From: Methylorubrum populi
GTDB lineage: Bacteria; Pseudomonadota; Alphaproteobacteria; Rhizobiales; Beijerinckiaceae
Direction: 5' to 3'
NCBI GenBank assembly: GCA_020741775.1
Contig: DYYG01000035.1
Location: 310,001-374,000 of the forward strand
DNA: 64,000 nt
Part shown: piece by piece, positions 10,769 through 19,163 of the stretch
Position numbering within the stretch: position 1 is the stretch's first letter
How the letters are laid out: every line of letters begins with the position of its first letter
Notes under the pieces: model-generated
What the model saw: the letters and a program-made list of their open reading frames with translations, nothing else
The model's database searches: none
Told to the model about the DNA's origin: nothing
Made by a program: the position numbers and the translations under genes

Positions 10769-11718
10769 GCGTATTTCTCCGTGAGCTGGATCGAGAGCTC
10801 CGGATCGCGCCAGAGATTGGAGAGGGCCTCATCGATCGTATAGGCTTGGCTCCAGCCGAACAGATCGCGGATGCGCCCGTTATCCGCCGCCAGGAATGGC
10901 CGGTCGACCGCCCGTTTCCGCGTGTCGTCCTGGATCAAGGTGAAGTCGCTGCCGGTGATGGCCTTGAGTTTCCCGATGATCTCCGCGACGGAATAGGAAT
11001 GCGACGTGCCGAGATTGACGGTCACCGTTTCTCCGGCGACGACGTCACTGTTGAGGGTGGTCGCGACAAACCCTGCGGCGGCGTCCTGGACGTGAATGTA
11101 ATCGCGCTTCGGCCAGAGATTGCCGAGACTGATCGTCGTGCGGCCTGATTTGAGCTGGGCCACGATCTCCGGCAGGAGATGCGGATTGGTTTCCCCCGGA
11201 CCGATGACGTTGAAGAGCCTGACGATCACGGCCGACAGGCCGTGGGTTCGAGCGGCGTAGCGGACATAATGTTCGCCGTGCAGCTTGCTGAAGCCGTAGA
11301 TGTCGCTCGGCTCGATGAGCGCGGTGTCCTCGCGATGGGGCCTGTCGTCCGGCTTGTAGACCGCGCCGCTGCTGGCGAAGACGACGCGGCAGCCCGAGGG
11401 GCAGGCGGCCAGGATGTTCTGCGTTCCCAGCACGTTGGTCCGCACGGCCAGGGACGGGTCCTGCTCACATTCCGGAATGTAGTGGATCGCCGCGAGATGG
11501 ACCACTGCCTCGGGCTCGAACGTCTCGAAGGCCACACGCACCGCCTCCGGATCGTTGATGTCGATTTTCTGGAAATCGATGGCCGACATCTCGTCCGGTG
11601 TGAACCGGACCGTGCCGTAGCGCAGCGAATCCACGACACGAACGGTATGGCTGCGCATCAGTCGCCGCGTGACCTCGCGCCCGACATAGCCATTGCCCCC
11701 AGTGACGATGATCCTCAC
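10753..11718 (-). CDS. NAD-dependent epimerase/dehydratase (extended SDR)
   Basis: (V/M)RIIVTGGNGYVGREVTRR, VHLAAIHYIPECE, YGFSKLHGEHYV; start uncertain (GTG 11718 preferred over 11826). Confidence 0.88.
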   Translation of the reverse strand: MRIIVTGGNGYVGREVTRRLMRSHTVRVVDSLRYGTVRFTPDEMSAIDFQKIDINDPEAVRVAFETFEPEAVVHLAAIHYIPECEQDPSLAVRTNVLGTQNILAACPSGCRVVFASSGAVYKPDDRPHREDTALIEPSDIYGFSKLHGEHYVRYAARTHGLSAVIVRLFNVIGPGETNPHLLPEIVAQLKSGRTTISLGNLWPKRDYIHVQDAAAGFVATTLNSDVVAGETVTVNLGTSHSYSVAEIIGKLKAITGSDFTLIQDDTRKRAVDRPFLAADNGRIRDLFGWSQAYTIDEALSNLWRDPELSIQLTEKYACSAS

Positions 11719-12303
11719 GATCGTGCCTCCACGTCCCAGTTCATCAGGTATTTTTGAATCGAACTCACCCATTTTTAGCAATTTTGATTTTTCCAAACTC
11801 ATATAATATACGATGATCGACACCATATTCTAACAATAATGTCTTCTTAGACACGGAAATTATAGTAATTACATACACAAATCAGCAATTCAATCCTGCA
11901 AAAAACAAAAGCAATTGATCACATAATGATCTGTCCGCTTTATTTTAACGATGAGATAGTCAATATAAATTATTGGATAGCGCCGTACTCGATTAGGCGA
12001 TTTTCACGACCCGCCTCTTTCTACCAAGACGGGAGAGCGGATTGAATGACTCGTTATGATGAGATGCCGCGCGCTTTCAGGATTAACCCCTCAGGACAGA
12101 GGCCCTTTGGCGACACCTCCCACCGGTGCAACTGCAGCAAAATAAGAATTGAAAAACTCGGCTTCGCCCTAACAATAAAGCCAATTCAGTTTATAAATCA
12201 GTATTACCAGAAATTATTTTTCGATTTTATCAAATTTGGCGGCCGTATGACGAAGTGCGTCTTACTGAAAGCTTTTCGAGCAATCTGCTCTGGTATCCGT
12301 GAC

Positions 12304-12438
12304 GGTCCTCATGCTGAGGTGATGCGCCAGCAGCCTCGAAGCGCGCCGCGACTCTTCTCCCAACGGAGAATTGTCATGAGGCCGACCGTTCCGGGCTGCT
12401 TCGAGGCTCGCTTCGTTCGGCACCTCAGCATGAAGACC
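12304..12438. repeat. Palindromic intergenic element with 18-bp imperfect terminal inverted repeats
   Basis: GGTCCTCATGCTGAGGTG (12304-12321) / CACCTCAGCATGAAGACC (12421-12438), one mismatch; internal AGCCTCGAAGC / GCTTCGAGGCT. Confidence 0.8.
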
Positions 12439-12916
12439 ATGGGATGTGCGTAGCAAGTCCGTTCAAACAGGCTCTTGGTTCGACGCGAATGACGGTGCCA
12501 TCGTTCCGCACATTGCGGTCATCGAATGATGGGAAGAGTCACAGCGAAATGGGCGTCAGACGTCGGCCCCGATCCGCAGGGCACCGGTTCCATTCGCCCC
12601 CGCCACGCGATCCTCGGCGGAATGAACTGTCTCGCACAACACATCGAAACGACGGGATCGAAAGAACCGAAACGCCGCCGACGATCGCGGCTCCGCATGG
12701 AAGACTCTTTCCACGACCTGGGCGGAACGGCTGTGAGGCTGCTGGTGGAAGCGGGCCGCACCGGCCCCTCAGGCACTGCCCAGAAGATCCCGGAGCGCAA
12801 TCCGGTCCACGTTCAGAGGCGGCAGGTGCGCAGCGGAGCCATGATCGTCGCAACGAAAAGGCGCAAACCGCTTTCGGCGGGTCAATCACTTCCGGTTTCA
12901 AGTGATTGGAATGTCA

Positions 12917-12994
12917 TGGTCGGAGTGGCGGGATTCGAACCCACGACCCCTAGTCCCCCAGACTAGTGCGCTAACCGGGCTGCGCTACACTCCG
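12917..12994 (-). tRNA. tRNA-Pro (anticodon GGG)
   Basis: Reverse strand CGGAGTG...ACTAGTCTGGGGGACTAG...GGGTTCGAATCCC...CACTCCGACCA; acceptor, anticodon and T arms all pair; 3' CCA encoded. Confidence 0.95.
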
Positions 12995-13391
12995 ACGCCC
13001 CAAAGGGCTTGGCGCTATTAGCTTTCCGCTAAGGGCCACGCAACCCCTTTTTGAGCCGATCGCGCAACGAAGAGCGAACCGGTGCAGCGTCGCGCCTGCC
13101 GGAAGCCCGTCGTCCAGGGCGGCAGGTCGTCTGGCATCCAGCTTCATCGCGCGGCCCGTTGACCACCTCCCGCAACGGGTGCGCGCAGGCTGACATGCTT
13201 GCACAGCGGCGCCGAAGACTCAGGCGACCAATCCTCCTTAGCGTGGGGCATATCGGGCAGGTCCGCTCCTCGGCACCGGCACGACACCATGATCGCCGCG
13301 CGAACCGAAAGTATGCGGCGCGCAAGTTGCACAAAATACAACCTACTAGAAATCCAAGACGCTCTTCTCAAGCGCCGTCGCTCGACTTATC

Positions 13392-14153
13392 GTGATGATC
13401 TCGCCCCGTTTTCATCCGGCCATGTCCAGAAAATCGCTCGACCTGACGTTGGAAATCCTCAAGTCGCTCGACCGGGCGCATTCACGCGAGGATATCCTCC
13501 GGGCGATCATGCCGCGACTGAACGCATTCGGGATCGAGTACATCATCTCCGCGATGATCCCGCAGAAGCGCCTTCCCGCTCGCAGTCAAAAGAATTTCAT
13601 CATATTGGAGAATACCTCCGACGAGTGGAACCGGCTCTACTTCTCGAAGGGCTACATGTATTCGGATCCGATCGTGCAGGCGACTTTGACCAGCACGACG
13701 GGCTTCCGCTGGTCCGATGTCGAGGCCGCCGGTCCGCTCGACGCGCGCTCCCGCCAGATCATGGGCGAAGCCCGGGAATTCGGCCTCGGTGACGGTTTCA
13801 CCGTTCCGCTCGCTACCCTGGAGGAAGAGCGCGGCGGCCTGACCTTCGCCGGGCCGAAACTCGACATCAGCCCGGCGCAGCGAGGAGTCCTGACCCTGCT
13901 GGCCTCCTATGTCGTCGGTCAGATGCTCCTTATCGACAGCGGGCCGAATGAGCGCCGGATGGGCCTGACGCCGCGCGAGCGCGAAAGCCTGCAATGGGCG
14001 GCCGAAGGCAAGACCGATTGGGAGATCGGCGAGTTGATGGGGATCTCCCGGCACGGAGTCGATTTCCACCTGCGCTCCGCCCGGGTGAAACTCGGCTGCG
14101 TCACCCGCACCCAGGCGGTGGCGGAGGGATTCCGGCGCGGCCTGATCGTCTGA
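13392..14153 (+). CDS. LuxR family regulator with autoinducer-binding-like N-terminal domain
   Basis: C-terminal HTH LTPRERESLQWAAEGKTDWEIGELMGISRHGVDFHLRSARVKLGCVTRTQAVAEGFRRGLI; W/Y/D/P pattern WNRLYFSKGYMYSDPIV; internal ATG at 13422 possible. Confidence 0.92.
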   Translation: MMISPRFHPAMSRKSLDLTLEILKSLDRAHSREDILRAIMPRLNAFGIEYIISAMIPQKRLPARSQKNFIILENTSDEWNRLYFSKGYMYSDPIVQATLTSTTGFRWSDVEAAGPLDARSRQIMGEAREFGLGDGFTVPLATLEEERGGLTFAGPKLDISPAQRGVLTLLASYVVGQMLLIDSGPNERRMGLTPRERESLQWAAEGKTDWEIGELMGISRHGVDFHLRSARVKLGCVTRTQAVAEGFRRGLIV

Positions 14154-14296
14154 CACGACGCCCCCGCAGCGCCGCCCCGCCCGCGCATTGCCTCACCGGT
14201 GCAATCCACGATAGAGAAACCGAGACGCGATTCGGAGGCGTGCCCGACGGGATGGGCGCGTGCCGATGATCCGCTCACCCACCTCCGGACGAAACC

Positions 14297-14312
14297 CTAC
14301 GGATTCCCGTAG
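14297..14312. promoter_or_regulatory. lux-box-like operator 1
   Basis: CTACGGATTCCCGTAG, perfect 6-4-6 dyad, CT-N12-AG form, 58 bp upstream of the luxI ATG. Confidence 0.65.
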
Positions 14313-14343
14313 TGCCGCGGCGCGGCTGAATTTGGGACGACGA

Positions 14344-14359
14344 CTTCGGATTTCCGAAG
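14344..14359. promoter_or_regulatory. lux-box-like dyad 2 overlapping the luxI translation initiation region
   Basis: CTTCGGATTTCCGAAG, perfect 6-4-6 dyad with the same CTnCGGATTyCCGnAG pattern, 10 bp before the ATG. Confidence 0.5.
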
Positions 14360-14369
14360 AGGTGTTCCC

Positions 14370-15005
14370 ATGATCCATGTCGTGACAGCGGAGAACATGC
14401 AGGACTACGCCGGCGCCCTGGACCAGGCCTTCCGCCTGCGTCACCGGGTGTTCGTCGAGGAGCTGGGATGGAGCAACCTGGCCCGCCCGGATCGGCGCGA
14501 GATCGATGAGTTCGACGACGAGCATGCCATCCACCTGCTCGCCATCGACGAGACCGAGACCGTCATCGGCTATTCGCGCCTGCTGCCGACGACTCGTCCC
14601 TATCTGCTGCCGATGGTGCTGCCGCAGCTCTGCGAAGGCACGCCGCCCTCCAGCCCGCAGACGGTCGAGTGGGGCCGCATCTGCGTGGCCGAGAGCGCCC
14701 GCACCTCGGGCCGGCGACTCAACCCGACGGCGCTGGCACTGATGACGGCGATCGTCGAATGGGGTCTGCCGCGGGGCATCACCAGCTTCGTCTCCGAAAT
14801 GCCGACGAGCTGGATCCTCCGCCTCCTGCAGCTGCATCTGCACGCCGTGCCGCTCGGCCTGCCGCACGAGATCGAGGGCGAGGAGATCGTCGCGGTCGAG
14901 GCCGCCTTCGACCGTCGCTCGCTGCGCCAGCTCCAGAACAAGCGCGGCGACATCCGCTCCGTCCTGTCGCCGTCGCGGACCAGTGTCGCCCGCCTCGCCT
15001 CCTGA
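14370..15005 (+). CDS. acyl-homoserine-lactone synthase (LuxI family)
   Basis: LRHRVFVEELGW, DEFDDEHAIHLLAID, GYSRLLPTTRPYLL and WGRICVAESAR are LuxI-family signatures; directly downstream of luxR. Confidence 0.95.
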   Translation: MIHVVTAENMQDYAGALDQAFRLRHRVFVEELGWSNLARPDRREIDEFDDEHAIHLLAIDETETVIGYSRLLPTTRPYLLPMVLPQLCEGTPPSSPQTVEWGRICVAESARTSGRRLNPTALALMTAIVEWGLPRGITSFVSEMPTSWILRLLQLHLHAVPLGLPHEIEGEEIVAVEAAFDRRSLRQLQNKRGDIRSVLSPSRTSVARLAS

Positions 15006-15229
15006 GGCGCGAGAGGGAATGACGGGGTGGACCAGGGGAGGGTCCGCCACCGGAACGAAGGGCGCCGCGGCCCGAACGCCGCGACGCTCCACACACGAGG
15101 CCGGCCCAGCCGCACGGACCGGGCCCGTCCATCGATCCTTGTTTTTGCGACATTGTCGATCGGACCACCCTTCTCTTCGACGAAGGGCGCTCTCGACGGT
15201 CAAGCATATCTTGCACGGGGAGCAAGACT

Positions 15230-15832
15230 TTGAAGCGCAGACGCAGTGACGCCCGGCGGGGCGCGGCCCCGGGACTTGTTGGAACCCTGGCGGAGTCCGG
15301 CATCGTCGGACGCTGGGAATGGGATGCGGCCAGCGGCCGCTTCCTCCTCGATGAGGGCGCGGCCGCGCTGATCGCGGGCGATCCCCGCCTGGCCGGACAA
15401 CCCCTGCACGCGGAGCGTGCGACCGCGGGCCTGGCCCTGCCGGAAGCCGCCCGGCTCCTCGACGAGGTCCGCCGGGCCGCCGAGCAGGAGGACGACGTCC
15501 TCGTTCAGATCCGTGTCACGCCGCAGCCGGAGGCGCCGCGCTTCCTCGCCTGCCAGGGCCGGATCCAACGGGACGAGCGGCACCAGCCGCTCCGTGTCGA
15601 GGGCACGTTCGTCGACACCGCCGACGTCGCCCCCGAGACGCGCGCCCTGCTCGGCCTGGAGGAAGGAACAGCGGACGCCATCGACGAGGCCGCAGAACTC
15701 CTCATCGCCGCGCGGCGGGCCATCGACGCAAGCGGCAGCCGTCGGCTGCGGCAACTGGTCGATGTGATGCTCTTGGAAGTCGCGCGGGAGATCGCGAGCC
15801 GGAGCGAGCCGGCGCAACGGCGTCATCACTAG
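15230..15832 (+). CDS. hypothetical PAS-like protein
   Basis: SGIVGRWEWDAASGRFLLDEGAAALIAGDP...VQIRVTPQPEAPRFLACQGRIQRDERHQPLRVEGTFVDTAD resembles a PAS fold. Confidence 0.6.
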   Translation: MKRRRSDARRGAAPGLVGTLAESGIVGRWEWDAASGRFLLDEGAAALIAGDPRLAGQPLHAERATAGLALPEAARLLDEVRRAAEQEDDVLVQIRVTPQPEAPRFLACQGRIQRDERHQPLRVEGTFVDTADVAPETRALLGLEEGTADAIDEAAELLIAARRAIDASGSRRLRQLVDVMLLEVAREIASRSEPAQRRHH

Positions 15833-15946
15833 AGCGCTGTCGGCCGCGCTGGGATCGGTTCGGCGCAAGAGGCCGCGTTAACGAGAGGGCGCGTTGAGAC
15901 GAGGGTCTAGAGGCGGAGCAGTCGCCACGGGGGCGGGAACCGGTCT

Positions 15947-17272
15947 ATGCAGCGGCCCATGCCCGCCTGCCTCGCCATCGACCTGACCCGCCTGATCACG
16001 CGCCTGCGCCACGCGAACCCGACCGGGATCGACCGTGTCGATCTCGCCTATGCCCGGCACGTGCTGGGGACGGGCGACGCCGGAACCCGGTTCGGGCTGG
16101 TCTCGACCGCCCTCGGGCCGCGCATCCTCGATCGCGACAGCGCCCGCCACCTCGTCGAGACGGTCGCGGCGGGCTGGGTCGAGGATGTGACCGCCGCGGC
16201 GGATCCGGTGTTCCGGGCATTGGCCGCCTCGCTCACCGGAAGCCCGGCGCCCGAAGCCCGATCCCACCGCAAGGCCGGGCCGGACCAGGGGGGAGGGCGC
16301 CTGCATCGCCGCCGGCTTCAGGCCGAGACGATGCTGCGGGTGCTGCGCTCCGGCGGAGCCGAACACCTGCCGCCGGGGACCATCTATCTCCACACCTCGC
16401 ACCTGCGCCTCGACCTGCCGGGGCGCTTCGACTGGCTCTATACCCGGCGCGACGTGCGGCCGGTCTTCTTCGTCCACGACCTGATTCCGATCTCGCATCC
16501 GGAATATGGCCGCCCCGGAGAAGCCGGGCGCCATGCGGCGCGCATGGAAACCGTGGCGCGCCACGCCGCCCATGTCCTCGTCAATTCATGCGATGTCGGG
16601 GCGCGCTTCACCGAGTACGCGCGGAGGCGGGGCTGGGCCCCGAAGCCGGTGACCGTGGCACCGCTCGGTGTCGAGCCGGTCTTTTCCGCAGAAGCGGGCG
16701 GGGCCGCTTTGCCGAGTCTGGCCCGGCCCACCTTCCTGGTCTGCGGCACCATCGAGCCGCGCAAGAATCACCTGCTTCTGCTCAATCTCTGGCGCGACCT
16801 CGCCGAGCGGATGGGGGAGGGCACCCCGCGTCTGGTTCTGGTCGGCCGCAGGGGCTGGGAGATCGAGAACGTCGCCGACATGCTCGACCGCTGCCCGTCC
16901 ATCCGCGTCCATGTCGGCGAGGTGGTCGGCCTGTCGACCCACGGCCTCGCGGCCCTGATGCGCAGCGCCACCGCCCTGCTGATGCCCTCCTTCATCGAGG
17001 GCTACGGCCTGCCGGTGGTCGAGGCGGCGGCGAGTGGGCTGCCGGTCGTCGCCTCCGACATCCCGGTCCACCGGGAGATCGGCGGGGATTTCGCCCATCT
17101 GCTCGATCCCCTCGACGGGCCGGGTTGGACCCGGGCCGTCCGCGCCCTGAGCGAGCCGGGCTCCCCCCTTCGCGCGGAGCTGGCGGGGCGGCTGTCCGGC
17201 TACCGGCCTCCCGACTGGGCCGCGCATTTCGAGCGGGTCGACGCCGTCCTCGCCGGCCTGACCGAGGCGTGA
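15947..17272 (+). CDS. glycosyltransferase (GT4-like)
   Basis: FVHDLIPISHPEY, FLVCGTIEPRKNHLLLLNLW, ALLMPSFIEGYGLPVVEAAASGLPVVASDIPVHREIGG. Confidence 0.9.
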   Translation: MQRPMPACLAIDLTRLITRLRHANPTGIDRVDLAYARHVLGTGDAGTRFGLVSTALGPRILDRDSARHLVETVAAGWVEDVTAAADPVFRALAASLTGSPAPEARSHRKAGPDQGGGRLHRRRLQAETMLRVLRSGGAEHLPPGTIYLHTSHLRLDLPGRFDWLYTRRDVRPVFFVHDLIPISHPEYGRPGEAGRHAARMETVARHAAHVLVNSCDVGARFTEYARRRGWAPKPVTVAPLGVEPVFSAEAGGAALPSLARPTFLVCGTIEPRKNHLLLLNLWRDLAERMGEGTPRLVLVGRRGWEIENVADMLDRCPSIRVHVGEVVGLSTHGLAALMRSATALLMPSFIEGYGLPVVEAAASGLPVVASDIPVHREIGGDFAHLLDPLDGPGWTRAVRALSEPGSPLRAELAGRLSGYRPPDWAAHFERVDAVLAGLTEA

Positions 17273-17421
17273 GCCCGGCAAGGACGCGCCCGACCCTGTG
17301 ACGGCCTCCGACCCGGCGGTTGCCTGCCGAAGGCCGGAGGACTTAAGAAAATGATCCAGACGATCCCGCCCCGGACAGCGAGGGCGGGGTGCGGCGATAT
17401 CCCGGGAAGAGAGTGAAACCG

Positions 17422-17745
17422 ATGAAAGTGGTCGATCTCGACCGGCAAACGGTCAAGCAGGGCTTGGCGGACGGCTCGCTCCTGCTCATCGACGTGCGCG
17501 AGGACCATGAATTCGCCCGCGGCCACATCCCAGGCTCCGTCTCCCACCCGCTCTCGACCTTCGATCCGGAGGCTGTCAGGGCCCTGATCGAGGCGGATGG
17601 GCGCCGGCCGGTCTTCTCCTGCGCATCGGGTGTGCGCTCGGTTCACGCCCTGGCCGCGGTGCAGCAGGCCGGCCTCGACCTGCACGAGCATTACGCGGGT
17701 GCCTTCAAGGATTGGTACGCTGCGGGCGAGCCGATCGAACCCTGA
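17422..17745 (+). CDS. rhodanese-like domain protein
   Basis: LLIDVREDHEFARGHIPGSVSHPLSTFDP...PVFSCASGVRSVHALAAVQQAG; active-site CASGVRS. Confidence 0.9.
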   Translation: MKVVDLDRQTVKQGLADGSLLLIDVREDHEFARGHIPGSVSHPLSTFDPEAVRALIEADGRRPVFSCASGVRSVHALAAVQQAGLDLHEHYAGAFKDWYAAGEPIEP

Positions 17746-17861
17746 AACGCCAGATTGGCACAGCAAACCTCAAGGCAACTCGCCCGAAGGGGCCGCCATG
17801 TGCGGGAGCGCACGCCCCACACTGCATCCTGGGGACTAGGCCGCGCCATGCAGGGAACCGA

Positions 17862-19007
17862 ATGATGCGCAGCCTCAGGCCTCTTCATCTCCTCACGCCG
17901 CTGATGGCCTTCGCCCTCCTGGGCGCCGGGTCGGCGAGCGCGCAGATGCCCGGCGCTCCGCCCCCGGGCGTGACCGTCGCCAAGCCGGTGGTGAAGGAGA
18001 TCGTCGAGCAGGACCAGTATACCGGCCGCTTCGATCCGATCGAATTCGTGGAGGTCCGTGCGCGCGTCACGGGTTACCTCGACAAGATCATGTTCCAGGA
18101 CGGCGCGAACGTGAAGAAGGGCGACGTGCTCTTCATCATCGACCGGCGCCCCTACAAGGCGGCCCTGGAGCAGGCCCAGGCCGCGCTGACCTCGGCCAAG
18201 GCGCGCCTGTCCTTCACGCAGACCGATCTCGAGCGCGCGCAGGTGCTCTCGCGGGGCGGCAACATCTCCGAGCAGGTCACCGACCAACGCCGGCAGGCCT
18301 CGCAGACGGCGCAGGCCGATGTCGACAGCGCCGAGGCCGCCCTCCGCAACGCCCAGCTCAACTACGACTTCACCGAGGTGAAATCGCCGATCAACGGCCG
18401 GATCAGCCAGCGCCTCGTCACCGAGGGCAACATCGTCATCACCGACCAGACCCGGCTGACGACGATCGTCTCGCTCGATCCGATCTATTTCGGCTACACC
18501 GTCGATGAGCGCTCCTTCCTGAAATATCAGAACACGCTCGGAATCGGCATGGGCCAGACCCAGCGCGGCAAGGGCGCTCCGATCCTGATCGCGCTGTCCG
18601 GCGAGGAGAAGCCGACCCGCAAGGGTACCCTCGACTTCGTGGACAACCGCGTCGACAACGCCACCGGCACGGTGCTGCTGCGGGCCACCGTCGAGAATCC
18701 GGACGGGTTCATCAAGCCGGGCCTGTTCGGCATCGTCTCGATGCCCGCGACCAAGCCCTATCAGGGCATCCTGCTGCCCGACGAAGCGGTTTCGGCCAAC
18801 CAGGACAAGCGCATCGTCTACGTGCTCGGCGAGGGCGACAAGGTCTCGGCCAAGGTGGTGAAGCTCGGCCCCATCGTCGATGGCTACCGCGTGATCCGTG
18901 AGGGCCTGAAGGGCGACGAGCAGGTGGTGATCAACGGTGTCGCCAAGATCCGTCCGGGCGCTCAGGTGAAGCCTGAGACGACCGAGCTGCCGCCGACCAA
19001 GAAGTAA
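17862..19007 (+). CDS. RND efflux periplasmic adaptor subunit (MFP)
   Basis: Signal peptide; TGRFDPIEFVEVRARVTGYLDKIMFQDGANVKKGDVLFIIDRRPYKAALEQAQAAL. Confidence 0.93.
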   Translation: MMRSLRPLHLLTPLMAFALLGAGSASAQMPGAPPPGVTVAKPVVKEIVEQDQYTGRFDPIEFVEVRARVTGYLDKIMFQDGANVKKGDVLFIIDRRPYKAALEQAQAALTSAKARLSFTQTDLERAQVLSRGGNISEQVTDQRRQASQTAQADVDSAEAALRNAQLNYDFTEVKSPINGRISQRLVTEGNIVITDQTRLTTIVSLDPIYFGYTVDERSFLKYQNTLGIGMGQTQRGKGAPILIALSGEEKPTRKGTLDFVDNRVDNATGTVLLRATVENPDGFIKPGLFGIVSMPATKPYQGILLPDEAVSANQDKRIVYVLGEGDKVSAKVVKLGPIVDGYRVIREGLKGDEQVVINGVAKIRPGAQVKPETTELPPTKK

Positions 19008-19163
19008 GGCCGCGCCGGCCGCGGGGGCGAGGCGCGGGAGCGGTCAAGAGAGAGATTCGAGTGCCGGCGCTCCGGAATCGTTCCGGGGTGCCGGCCTGAA
19101 CGCAGACGGCAAGCCGCACGGGTGGCGTCCCCACGCTCGTCCCGGCGGCGAGAGGTTTGAACG

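Noticed and set aside
12046-12453. 135-aa ORF through the AT-rich segment and palindromic element
   Set aside because: Half of it is translated repeat DNA; no ribosome-binding site or recognisable domain.
12526-12966. 146-aa ORF ending MVGVAGFEPTTPSPPD
   Set aside because: The VAGFEPTTP tail is the antisense translation of tRNA-Pro; a classic false ORF.
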